A stretch of DNA of 64,000 nt from JAMCRM01 sp035561075 (lineage in GTDB: Bacteria > Acidobacteriota > Terriglobia > Bryobacterales > Bryobacteraceae): positions 8,417-72,416 of the forward strand of contig DATMYF010000084.1 of NCBI GenBank assembly GCA_035561075.1. Direction: 5' to 3'. The notes below the pieces were generated by a model. That model ran no database searches. It saw only the letters and a list, made by a program, of their open reading frames with translations, and was not told the DNA's origin. This document shows, one piece after another, positions 52,343 through 62,253 of this stretch. The position numbers and the translations under genes were made by a program. Within the stretch, counting starts at the first letter, position 1. Each line of letters begins with the position of its first letter.

Positions 52343-53194
52343 TCAGCGCCCGTGCACGCGCCGCAGAGTGTAGGCCTCCGGGTGCATGTTCTCGCGTTCC
52401 AGCCGCCTCCAATCATCATGGATGTGGATCAGTTTGCCGCTGACGTGGTTGGAACGTTCGGAGGCCAGGAAGAGGGCCAGGATCAACTGCTTTTCCGGGT
52501 GGGTCCCGCCGGTGATGCGGACTTTTTCCGCGTCCTCGATCTCTTTGAGGCCAGCGCGCTCACCGGCCTGGATCACCTCGTCTGTCATGTGGGTATAGGT
52601 GGCGCCCGGAGCCATGCAATTGATTTGCACGTTATGCTCCCGCACCTCTTCCGCCACTGTCTCGACGAAGCGCACCACCCCGGTCTTCGAGGCCGCGAAT
52701 GCCGAGAAGAAAGGACGCGGGCGCACAGAGCCGCCGCCGGTAAGGACGATGATCTTACCGGACCGGCTCTCGATCATGCGGGGCAGCACCGCACGGCAGG
52801 AGTGCATCACCCCAATCAGGTTGGTTTCGATGGCTTCCGCCCAGAGCCGCGGCTTGACGTCCACCAGCGGGCCGATGGGACCCTGGATCGCGGCAGCGCA
52901 GACCAGGACGTCGATTCGCCCGACGACGTCGCGCATGCGTTCCGCGGCGGCGCACATCTGCTCGAATTTCCGGACGTCCGCGCGGATGCGCAGGGCCTTG
53001 CCCCCGCTGTGCTCGATTTCGAGTTTAGCCAGTTCCAGTTCCGCGTCGCTTCTGGCCAGTAGCCCCACATGGGCCCCCTGGTGTGCGAACCCCAGCGCGA
53101 GCCGCTTCCCGATACCCCGGCCGGCGCCGGTGATCAGAACTGCTTTACCGTTGAGCGTTTCCAATCCGCTAGTTCTCCGCCTGGCGTCGAACAC
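52343..53194 (-). CDS. Short-chain dehydrogenase/reductase with a substituted catalytic tyrosine
   Basis: This 283-residue protein has the classical SDR cofactor motif TGAGRGIG, the structural ALARSD and VCAAA blocks and Asn125 in NLIGVM. The catalytic YxxxK motif reads FAASK, with Phe166 (codon at 52697-52699) and Lys170; the partner serine position is threonine or glycine in LTGGGS. Loss of the proton-donating tyrosine argues against a normal dehydrogenase, unless a different residue takes over. The start is a GTG at 53194; a TTG ten codons later is an alternative. It follows the acyl-CoA dehydrogenase gene in the same direction with a 96-bp gap. Confidence 0.88.
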   Translation of the reverse strand: MFDARRRTSGLETLNGKAVLITGAGRGIGKRLALGFAHQGAHVGLLARSDAELELAKLEIEHSGGKALRIRADVRKFEQMCAAAERMRDVVGRIDVLVCAAAIQGPIGPLVDVKPRLWAEAIETNLIGVMHSCRAVLPRMIESRSGKIIVLTGGGSVRPRPFFSAFAASKTGVVRFVETVAEEVREHNVQINCMAPGATYTHMTDEVIQAGERAGLKEIEDAEKVRITGGTHPEKQLILALFLASERSNHVSGKLIHIHDDWRRLERENMHPEAYTLRRVHGR

Positions 53195-53290
53195 CCCGGT
53201 TTGAACCTGCCCGCGCCATGGGGGAACGACACTTCAGCCGATAGCGTAGCATGCTGCATTGAGGCGTGATCGCCATGCCGGGAGTTCGCA

Positions 53291-55063
<1,773 letters not shown>

Positions 55064-55066
55064 GGT

Positions 55067-56248
55067 TCACCCCAGCCTTTCGTAGATTCCCGCGGCGCCT
55101 TGGCCCCCGCCGACGCACATAGTGACCATGCCGTAGCGCGCGCCGCGCCGCTCCATTTCACGCAGGATGCCCGCGGTGAGTTTCGCGCCCGTGCAGCCGA
55201 GCGGATGACCCAGCGCGATGGCGCCGCCGTTTGGATTGATGCGGTCCATGTCGAGCCCGGCTTCGCGGATCACCGCCAGGGTCTGCACCGCGAAGGCCTC
55301 GTTCAGTTCGATCACTTCTATGTCTTCGAGCTTCAGCCCTGCCATGGCGAGCGCCTTGGGGATGGCAGCCACCGGACCGATCCCCATAATTTCCGGGGGC
55401 ACCCCGGCAATGGCGAAGCTTACCAGACGCGCCTTGGGTTTGAGGCCCAACTCGCCCGCCATTTGTTCACTCATCACCAGGGCCACGGCGGCGCCATCGC
55501 TCATCTGGGACGAATTGCCCGCCGTGACGGTGCCGTGCGCGTGGAACACGGGTTTGAGCTTTGAGAGCGCGTCCATACTGGTGCCGGCGCGCGGTCCCTC
55601 GTCGCGGGCGAAGACGTTCTTCGTGACCGTCGGCTTGGGGCTGCCGGGTGCGGTGAACTCAACCTCGACCGGAACAATCTCCTCATCGAACCGCCCGGCC
55701 TCCTGCGCCCTGACGGCGTTCTGGTGGCTGCGGAGAGCGAATACGTCGGAATCTTCGCGCGTCACCCCGTACTTCTTCTGAAGCCGCTCGGCGGTGAGCC
55801 CCATGTTCATGTAGACCTCCGGACGGTGGTCCACAAACCAAGGGTTGGGAGCCAGCTTATGGCCGCCGGGTGGAATCAAGCTCATGGATTCGGCGCCGCC
55901 CGCCAGGATGATATCCGCACCGCCCGCGCGGATGCGGTCCGAGGCCATTGCAATCGATTGCAGGCCCGAGCTGCAAAACCGGTTGATGGTGACGCCGGTG
56001 ACCTCGTCCGGCAACCCTGCGCGCAATCCGGCCACTCGCGCTATATTGTTCCCCGATTCCGCCTCCGGCATGGCACATCCCAGGATCACGTCGTCGATCC
56101 GGTCGCGGGGCACTTGCGGATATCTGTCGAGCAGCCCCCGGATCACCGCGGCGGCGAGGTCGTCCGGCCGGGTATTGCGAAGCGCACCGCGGGGAGCTTT
56201 GCCGACGGCGGTGCGGAGACAGTCGATGATTAGAGCATCCATAAGCAT
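55067..56248 (-). CDS. fadA: Acetyl-CoA C-acyltransferase (thiolase)
   Basis: This 393-residue thiolase splits 3-ketoacyl-CoA with CoA. The acylated cysteine is in NRFCSSGLQSIAMA, the GHPLGCTGA block supplies the histidine, and CVGGGQGAAGIYERLG at the C-terminus holds the second cysteine. Start choice is ATG 56248 or 56242; neither has a clear ribosome site. It is preceded by the multifunctional enzyme gene after a 101-bp gap filled with heptamer repeats, and followed three bases later by the acyl-CoA dehydrogenase. Confidence 0.95.
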   Translation of the reverse strand: MLMDALIIDCLRTAVGKAPRGALRNTRPDDLAAAVIRGLLDRYPQVPRDRIDDVILGCAMPEAESGNNIARVAGLRAGLPDEVTGVTINRFCSSGLQSIAMASDRIRAGGADIILAGGAESMSLIPPGGHKLAPNPWFVDHRPEVYMNMGLTAERLQKKYGVTREDSDVFALRSHQNAVRAQEAGRFDEEIVPVEVEFTAPGSPKPTVTKNVFARDEGPRAGTSMDALSKLKPVFHAHGTVTAGNSSQMSDGAAVALVMSEQMAGELGLKPKARLVSFAIAGVPPEIMGIGPVAAIPKALAMAGLKLEDIEVIELNEAFAVQTLAVIREAGLDMDRINPNGGAIALGHPLGCTGAKLTAGILREMERRGARYGMVTMCVGGGQGAAGIYERLG

Positions 56249-56249
56249 C

Positions 56250-56349
56250 GGGGTGAGGGGTTCTGGGTGATGGGGTGTTGGGGTTGTGTCATCCGTACAT
56301 GCCGAAGGCCACCACTAACCCCCAACACCCTGCACCCAACACCCAGCAC
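56250..56349. repeat. Heptamer repeat tracts with opposite polarity between fadN-like and fadA genes
   Basis: The gap holds a G-rich tract (56251-56285) of seven-base units beginning GGGT, for example GGGTGAG, GGGTTCT, GGGTGAT, and a C-rich tract (56322-56349) of four exact-length units, CCAACAC, CCTGCAC, CCAACAC, CCAGCAC. The two tracts are near complements and could fold into a long imperfect hairpin in the mRNA. The right tract ends at the stop codon of the upstream gene. Confidence 0.75.
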
Positions 56350-58671
56350 CTAGTTCCTCAACGGCTTCCCCGTCTTCAACATATGCTGCATCCGCTCCTG
56401 CGTCTTCGGCTTTCCGCAGAGGCTCAGGAACGCTTCCCGTTCGAGATCGAGGAGGTACTGTTCGGAGACGGTCTGGTCTCCGGTGAGGCGGCCGCCGGTT
56501 AAGACGTATGCCAGTTTCTCTCCTATTTCGGCGTCGTAGTCCGAAATGTATTCGCCCTCGCGCGCGAGGTAAATTCCGGTTTTCAGGAGCGCGTAGCCGC
56601 TCTCGCCGGCCACCGGGACGTCCTGCCGGGGCACCCCCGGAGCCCAGGTGTTTTCGAGCGAGAGCGCGAGTTCTTTGGCGTCCGCGATGAGGCGCTCCGG
56701 GTTCATCGATACCTGGTCCTGGGGGCGGAGCAGCCCGAGGGCGCGCGCGTCTTCCGCGCTGGTCGATACCTTGGCATAGCCGATCAGTTCGAACGCCCGC
56801 CTGAAGCTGCCGGTGCGAATGAGCATCTCCTTGCAACCTCCGGCCGCGGGGATCAGCCCTACCCCCGTCTCCACCAGCCCCATATAGGTTTCGGCGGAGG
56901 CCTGGGCACGGGCCGCGTGCAGCACGATTTCGGCCCCGCCGCCCAGCGTCATCCCGAACGGCGCCGCCACAACAGGGCGGGGTGCGTACTTGATAGCCAT
57001 GTTGGCCTGCTGAAAACGGTTGACTGCGGCATTCAGCTCGTCCCACTCGCCTTCCTGCGAGGAGAGCAGGACCAGCATCAGGTTGGCGCCCGCGCTGAAG
57101 TGTTCTCCCTGGTTGGCGATTACCATGGCCCGGAAGTTGCGCACGGTTTCGTCGATGCCGGCGCAGATCATGGCGAGGGCATCGTCCCCCACGGTATTCA
57201 TTTTGCTGTGGAACTCAAGGCAGAGCACGCCGTCGTCCAGATCCACCAGCGATGCTCCCGCGTTCTTCTTCACTACGCCGCGGGCGCGCTTCATATCGCG
57301 TAAAACCAGGATGCCGGGACGTCGCTCAATTTCCCGCTGGCTCGACGCCGCGAAATCGAAGTAGGTGGCGCGGGGCTGGCCATCGGCGTCCGCTGCCTGG
57401 TAGAACGAGCTCGCACCGGAGGCCAGCATTCGCTCTACGTTCTCCGGCACCGCCCGGTTTTCGCTCTTGATGCGCGCGACGGTTTCCGCAACCCCGAGCG
57501 CGTCCCAGTATTCGAAAGGACCCAGCGGGTGGGCGTAGCCCCAGCGCATGGCGCGGTCGATCTCGACGATGCGGCCGGCGATTTCCGGGACCATGGCGGC
57601 GCTGTATAGGAAGAGGTCGCTCAGGAGCTTCCAAAGAAAGTCGCCGGCGCTGTCTTTCGCGGTGATCAACATCCGCAGGCGTTGCGGAAGGTCGTCCACG
57701 TTGCGGGCCGCGTCGGCGGAGGGGAAGCGCGGCTTCTGCGCGGGACGATACTCGAGGGTCTTCAGGTCGAGCGCGTAGATCTCCTTACCGTCGCGCTTGT
57801 AGAAGCCCTGGCCGCGCTTCTCCCCGAGCCAGCCGCGCTCGATCATGCGCTCCATAAAATCGGGGACGACGAAGCGTTCGCGCCACGGGTCGCCCGGCGC
57901 CATTTCGTAGAGATTCCGTACCACGTGCTTCCAGACGTCGAGTCCGATGATATCGATAAGCCGGAAGCTGGCGCTCTTGGGCATCCCGATGAGAGGTCCC
58001 GTGAGTGCGTCGACTTCCTCAACGGTGTAACCGCCTTCGAGCGTCAGGAGTTGGACGGTGGCGCCGTAAAAGCAGCCGATGCGGTTGCCGATGAAGTTGG
58101 GGGTGTCCCTGCACGGCACTACGCCCTTACCGAGGCGCAGGTCGCAGAATTCGGAGCAGAAGGCGAGGACCTCCGGCAGGGTGTCCGGTCCGGGGATAAT
58201 CTCCACCAAATGCAGGTAGCGTGGCGGATTGAAAAAGTGCGTGCCCAGGAAGTGCCGACGGAATTCGGGAGCGAACCCTTCGCTGATGCGCGCCAGCGGA
58301 ATGCCACTGGTGTTCGTTGAGACGACCGCGCTGGGCGCGCGCACGGCCGCTACTTTTTCGAGCAGGGCGCGCTTGATCGAGAGGTCTTCCGTGACGGCCT
58401 CGATGATCCAATCGCAGTGCGCAACATCCGGCAGGTGGTCCTGGAAATTGCCGGGCGTCACCAGGCGCGCGGCGGCGGGAGTGAAGAAGCCCCCGGGCTT
58501 CTGTTTCAGCGCGGATTCGATTCCGGCTAGCGCCGCGGCGTTCCGATCGGGCTGGCCGGGCAGGACGATATCGAGCAGCAGGGCGGGGACACCGGCATTG
58601 GCGAAGTGGGCCGCGATGCGCGAACCCATGGTGCCGGCACCCAGAACGGCAACACGGCGGAGCGGCTGCAT
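56350..58671 (-). CDS. fadN: 3-hydroxyacyl-CoA dehydrogenase/enoyl-CoA hydratase (FadN/FadB-type multifunctional enzyme)
   Basis: This 773-residue enzyme carries two beta-oxidation steps. An NAD-binding domain comes first (VAVLGAGTMGSRIAAHF), then the two C-terminal dehydrogenase domains (GTHFFNPPRYLHLVEIIPG, FIGNRIGCFYGA and YAHPLGPFEYWDALG), and last a crotonase domain (GEHFSAGANLMLVL, FGMTLGGGAEIVLHA, ETGVGLIPAAGGCKEML). That domain order, dehydrogenase before hydratase, matches Bacillus FadN instead of E. coli FadB, where the hydratase is N-terminal. The length agrees. It is the first gene of the operon FadN-FadA-FadE. No FadR-like site was recognised upstream. Confidence 0.94.
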   Translation of the reverse strand: MQPLRRVAVLGAGTMGSRIAAHFANAGVPALLLDIVLPGQPDRNAAALAGIESALKQKPGGFFTPAAARLVTPGNFQDHLPDVAHCDWIIEAVTEDLSIKRALLEKVAAVRAPSAVVSTNTSGIPLARISEGFAPEFRRHFLGTHFFNPPRYLHLVEIIPGPDTLPEVLAFCSEFCDLRLGKGVVPCRDTPNFIGNRIGCFYGATVQLLTLEGGYTVEEVDALTGPLIGMPKSASFRLIDIIGLDVWKHVVRNLYEMAPGDPWRERFVVPDFMERMIERGWLGEKRGQGFYKRDGKEIYALDLKTLEYRPAQKPRFPSADAARNVDDLPQRLRMLITAKDSAGDFLWKLLSDLFLYSAAMVPEIAGRIVEIDRAMRWGYAHPLGPFEYWDALGVAETVARIKSENRAVPENVERMLASGASSFYQAADADGQPRATYFDFAASSQREIERRPGILVLRDMKRARGVVKKNAGASLVDLDDGVLCLEFHSKMNTVGDDALAMICAGIDETVRNFRAMVIANQGEHFSAGANLMLVLLSSQEGEWDELNAAVNRFQQANMAIKYAPRPVVAAPFGMTLGGGAEIVLHAARAQASAETYMGLVETGVGLIPAAGGCKEMLIRTGSFRRAFELIGYAKVSTSAEDARALGLLRPQDQVSMNPERLIADAKELALSLENTWAPGVPRQDVPVAGESGYALLKTGIYLAREGEYISDYDAEIGEKLAYVLTGGRLTGDQTVSEQYLLDLEREAFLSLCGKPKTQERMQHMLKTGKPLRN

Positions 58672-58743
58672 GAGAATCTCGTCTGGAGTGTAGCGTGTTT
58701 CAACGTGTCGGCACTACGGAACGCTGTGCGCCTTCGCACAGCC

Positions 58744-59337
58744 TCACAGCAGGCGGACGCGTTCCACGATGATGCGATCGCCCTGCTCGCGCCCGGAGAT
58801 TTCGGCGCGCGGCTTGGCCCCTTGAGCCTGGCCGCTGAGCACGGCTTGGCCCTCGGGGGTGAACTGAAACGCTTCGAGCGCCCGTGTATTCCCGCCCTCG
58901 TCGAACCGCTTCACCTCGCCACCCGGCAGATATACGGCGAATGCGCGGGTGAGCCCGGTGATCGCGCAGGTCATATCCATCTGGCGTGCGCGGACGTCGG
59001 GGACCAGTTGAGCCGCGGCGTCGGCGTTCTGCTGGTTAGCTTGAGTTTGGGCGATGGACTGTTGCGCCGTTGTCGCGGGGTGTGGCACCGCCGGGGTATC
59101 CGCGATGAAGGCGTCACGCACGGGGCATCCGGCGTCCAACAGGGTGCCGGTCCACTTCCTTGTGCCCTCGGACGGGAACATCTCCTGGACACCAAGCCGC
59201 CGTGGCGTGGGGCGAACCTGCCCGCGGTCGCGCACCTGGACCAGATGATCCGTGCGGTTTGAGCGCGCGAAATAGGACAAGCCGCCCAGTATGACCCCTA
59301 TCCCCAGAAAGATGACGAAAACGAGACGCCTGCCCAT
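58744..59337 (-). CDS. Membrane-anchored hypothetical protein
   Basis: This 197-residue protein has an N-terminal membrane segment (VFVIFLGIGVILGGLSYFA) then a soluble part with a Gln/Ala-rich helix (TTAQQSIAQTQANQQNADAA) and a beta-rich C-terminus (AFAVYLPGGEVKRFDEGG). I do not recognise a family. The ATG at 59337 directly precedes the membrane helix. It may be the last gene of the selD-pyrF-DUF72 transcript, but the gaps are larger here. Confidence 0.65.
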   Translation of the reverse strand: MGRRLVFVIFLGIGVILGGLSYFARSNRTDHLVQVRDRGQVRPTPRRLGVQEMFPSEGTRKWTGTLLDAGCPVRDAFIADTPAVPHPATTAQQSIAQTQANQQNADAAAQLVPDVRARQMDMTCAITGLTRAFAVYLPGGEVKRFDEGGNTRALEAFQFTPEGQAVLSGQAQGAKPRAEISGREQGDRIIVERVRLL

Positions 59338-59411
59338 AGCTGTTGGATGACGCCGCGAGCGCTGCGGGCAGCTATCCATTCCACGCTATCGTAAAGAATC
59401 GTACCAGAGCC

Positions 59412-59678
59412 TCAATAGGTGAGGACGATGATGGTCCAGCGCTCGCCGGGGACCGGTTCGATATCCTGCCACCCGCCTAGACTGCGCGATTCAAGCGCAG
59501 CCGCCACGTCGTCGGTGAACGTCAGGCCGCCGTGCATGTCGCCAACAATCGAGCCCGGCGGCAACGCGCGCGCGTGTTCCACGGTGCAGCACTTAGTGAC
59601 GAACGAGGACGAATCCAGTTGCAGCGCAAACCCGGAGTTCGTACCCGTCCCAAATGGTGTCTGGCCCGTTGTCGACAT
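59412..59678 (-). CDS. Small hypothetical protein
   Basis: This open frame encodes 88 residues (SFVTKCCTVEHARALPPGSI, FTDDVAAALESRSLGGWQDI) with no recognisable domain and no clear ribosome site. It is 40 bp downstream of the DUF72 gene in the same direction. Reasonable codon use and position support a real gene moderately. Confidence 0.5.
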   Translation of the reverse strand: MSTTGQTPFGTGTNSGFALQLDSSSFVTKCCTVEHARALPPGSIVGDMHGGLTFTDDVAAALESRSLGGWQDIEPVPGERWTIIVLTY

Positions 59679-59718
59679 GTCTCATTGTGGCGCGAGGGGG
59701 CAGGGTCATGTAAAGACC

Positions 59719-60474
59719 TTAATGTTCCGCAGTGTACGTATACACGCGCGCCCCGGTCATATCGGCTAGCGCCCCGGCGTTCTGTGCGGCGAAGGCCGAT
59801 TGGTCGTTATCAAAATACACATACACGGCTCGCAGACGGCGGCGCCACGTCCGAATTTGATCGGCCCAGGCTACCAGCACCTCGTGGTGGTAACTGCCCT
59901 GATAGGGACCTTCAGGGCCATGCAGGCGCACGTAAGCCCAATCCGCCGTGACTTCCACCGGCGAGCGCACGCCGGACAGTTCCCACGCACAGAACGCCGC
60001 GTTATGGCGCAGTAGGATGTTATACACATCGGGGTGGTGCCATGTCGCGTTACGAAACTCGAAGGCGTAGCGGTGGCCTGCCGGCAACGCCTGAAGAAAC
60101 CCGTCCAGACGTTCGGTATTCACCGCCCAAAACGGCGGCAACTGGAAAAGGATGGGGCCGAGTTTCCTGCCCAACACCTCGATCCGTTCCATGAAACGCG
60201 CGACGCCCTCCGCCGGATCCTGCAACTTCTTCATGTGAGTGAGAAAACGGCTGCCCTTTACGGCGAACAGGAAATGCGGAGGCGTGCCATCGCGCCATGA
60301 CACGAGCGCTTCCTGGGTGGGGAGTTTGTAGAAGCTGTTATTTATCTCCACCGTGTCGAAGTGCCGGGTGTAGAAGTCGAGTATCTTCGAGGCGGGGAGG
60401 GCCTCCGGGTAGAACGGCCCCTTCCAGTGCTTGTAGTGCCAGCCGGACGTGCCGATGCGGACGTCGCCGGACAT
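59719..60474 (-). CDS. DUF72 (YecE-like) family protein
   Basis: This 251-residue TIM-barrel protein shows the DUF72 landmarks: VRIGTSGWHYKHWKGPFYPE at the N-terminus, FDTVEINNSFYKLP, FLFAVKGSRFLTHMKKL, YAFEFRNATWHHPDVY and YVRLHGPEGPYQGSY near the C-terminus. The function of the family is unknown. The ATG at 60474 follows GGGAGGG. It lies 16 bp after pyrF in an operon with selD. Confidence 0.93.
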   Translation of the reverse strand: MSGDVRIGTSGWHYKHWKGPFYPEALPASKILDFYTRHFDTVEINNSFYKLPTQEALVSWRDGTPPHFLFAVKGSRFLTHMKKLQDPAEGVARFMERIEVLGRKLGPILFQLPPFWAVNTERLDGFLQALPAGHRYAFEFRNATWHHPDVYNILLRHNAAFCAWELSGVRSPVEVTADWAYVRLHGPEGPYQGSYHHEVLVAWADQIRTWRRRLRAVYVYFDNDQSAFAAQNAGALADMTGARVYTYTAEH

Positions 60475-60490
60475 GTGCCCTCCCGTGTAA

Positions 60491-61189
60491 TCAGGCGCGG
60501 CTGATGCGCACGCCGATTTCTTCGAGCACGCGTGAGACCTCCGCGGCGGGGTCGGCCGCGCGGGTAATCTGGCGCCCCATCACAAGGTAGTTGGCGCCGT
60601 CCCTGATGGCGTCGGCGGGCGTGGCCACGCGCTTCTGGTCGCCCTTCGACTCGCCAGGCGAGCGCACTCCGGGGGTCACCAGAATCGCCTCGGGTCCGGC
60701 GAGCCGGCGCACCGCTGAGGCTTCGAGCGGCGAACATACCAAGCCGTCGATCCCGGCTTCCATGGCCTTCCGAACCCGCATCGCGACCAGTTCCGAGCAG
60801 GCGCACGGATAGCCGAGGTCCGCCAGATCCTGCTCGTCGAAACTGGTGAGCACGGTAACCGCCAGTAGCTTCAGATCCGAGCCCTCGCGCCCCGCAACGG
60901 CCGCGCGCATCACCGGGACACTGCCGTGCACCGTGAGGAAACGGACGCCGGTACGCGCCACCTGCGCCACCGCACGCTTCACGGTCTCGCCGATGTCATA
61001 GAATTTCATGTCCAGGAAGACGTCCTTGCCTTCCCGCAACAGTTCCCGAACGAATTCCATGCCGGCTGCGGCATAGAGTTCCATCCCGACCTTATAGAAA
61101 TTGACGCTGCCGCCCAGGCGCGCCACAAGAGCGCGGGCTTCCTCCGCGGAATCGATGTCGAGCGCCACGATGATGGGGTTCTGGTTCAT
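60491..61189 (-). CDS. pyrF: Orotidine 5'-phosphate decarboxylase
   Basis: This 232-residue enzyme converts OMP to UMP, the last step of pyrimidine synthesis. The catalytic Asp-x-Lys-x-x-Asp tetrad region is seen as FLDMKFYDIGETV, with VALDIDSAEEARAL at the N-terminus and AILVTPGVRSPGE plus NYLVMGRQITRA as phosphate-binding segments. The start codon overlaps the selD stop by ATGA. Other pyrimidine genes are absent from the window. Confidence 0.96.
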   Translation of the reverse strand: MNQNPIIVALDIDSAEEARALVARLGGSVNFYKVGMELYAAAGMEFVRELLREGKDVFLDMKFYDIGETVKRAVAQVARTGVRFLTVHGSVPVMRAAVAGREGSDLKLLAVTVLTSFDEQDLADLGYPCACSELVAMRVRKAMEAGIDGLVCSPLEASAVRRLAGPEAILVTPGVRSPGESKGDQKRVATPADAIRDGANYLVMGRQITRAADPAAEVSRVLEEIGVRISRA

Positions 61190-62202
61190 ATGAGCCGAAT
61201 GGGCTTCTCCTGTCTGGCCAGCACGCGGCCGATACGGTAAGCACCGGGGTGGGCGGATTCGAACAGCGCCGCGTCGCGCTCGGGCATGGCGATAAGCAGG
61301 CCGCCCGAGGTCTGCGGGTCATAGAGCAGGTCTTCCACAGCCGCGGGGATTTCGCGTGCTGTCTCCACCGCGCAGGCGCTGAACTCACGATTGTTCTTAA
61401 GGCCGCCGGGAATCGCGCCCTGCCGCGCATATTCGAGCGCTCCCGGCAGGAACCCTATAGAGTTGACCTGAACTTCCAGGGTGACCCCGCTGGCCTTGGC
61501 CATCTCACGGGCGTGGCCGATCAGGCCGAAGCCGGTAACGTCCGTCACGCCGTGCACCTCGAAGCCGAGCATGCGCTCGCAGGCGGCGCGGTTCAGTTCC
61601 AGCATCGACGCGGTGGCGGCCTCCACGTCGGCGGCTTCGGCGATGCCTCGCTTGAGAGCCGTGCCCACAACGCCCGTGCCCAGGCGCTTGGTGAAGACCA
61701 GGGCATCGCCGGGACGCGCGCCGGCATTGGTCTTTACGCGATCGGGGTGCACCATCCCGGTGACCGCGTACCCGAACTTAATTTCGTCGTCGTTGATGCT
61801 GTGGCCGCCCACGATGGAGCAGTTGCCCTCCGCCATCTTCGCGGCGCCGCCCTTGAGGATTTCCTCCAGGTCTTCAAGATCGCCCTTGCCCGGGTAGGCC
61901 ACGATGGAGAGTGCCGTCAACGGCTTGCCGCCCATGGCATACACGTCGCTCAGGGCGTTGGCGGCGGCGATGGCGCCGAACGTCCACGGGTCGTCGACTA
62001 TGGGGGTAAAGAAATCCACGGTCTGCACCAGCGCCATATCGGGAGCGATTAGATACACTCCGGCGTCGTCGCAGGTATCGTAACCTACGAGGACGTTCTC
62101 GTCGGCCAGACGGGGAACAGCGGCCAATACCTTGTCCAAAACCTTTGGACTGAGTTTGGACGCTCAACCCGCGGCTTTAACGTGCGCGGTCAATTTCTTC
62201 AT
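61186..62202 (-). CDS. selD: Selenide, water dikinase SelD, itself a selenoprotein (in-frame UGA)
   Basis: SelD makes selenophosphate from selenide and ATP. Conventional gene calling would start at a TTG (62139), but the same frame upstream reads MKKLTAHVKAAG, a TGA codon (62166-62164), then ASKLSPKVLDKVLAAV, which is the conserved SelD N-terminus with selenocysteine at residue 13 in the catalytic position and the essential lysine at 16. Starting at ATG 62202 the protein has 338 residues, the usual length; a start at 62220 is possible. Further blocks are TVDFFTPIVDDPW, NALSDVYAMGGKPLTAL, GGHSINDDEIKFGYAVTG and DVTGFGLIGHA. A hairpin right after the UGA is described separately. It overlaps pyrF by ATGA and is divergent from the M64 peptidase gene. 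Confidence 0.96.
62134..62150 (-). promoter_or_regulatory. SECIS-like hairpin for selenocysteine insertion in selD
   Basis: On the minus strand, 13 bases after the UGA, GTCCAAA pairs perfectly with TTTGGAC around a loop GGT. Bacterial SECIS elements need a stem-loop 16-37 nt after the UGA with a G in the first two loop positions; here the loop G comes 20 nt after the UGA. This matches what SelB recognises. Confidence 0.85.
62164..62166 (-). other. selD: Selenocysteine UGA codon of selD
   Basis: This in-frame TGA occupies the position of the catalytic cysteine or selenocysteine in the SelD motif G-(C/U)-x-x-K. Homology continues unbroken on both sides, which separates it from a true stop. Confidence 0.93.
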
Positions 62203-62253
62203 TGGCGCTCTTACCATCATAAACGGCAGCCCTGGTGTGTTACACATCGGGTG

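Noticed and set aside
61186..62139. selD starting at TTG 62139
   Set aside because: It removes the catalytic residue and about 21 conserved residues that are encoded in frame upstream across the UGA.
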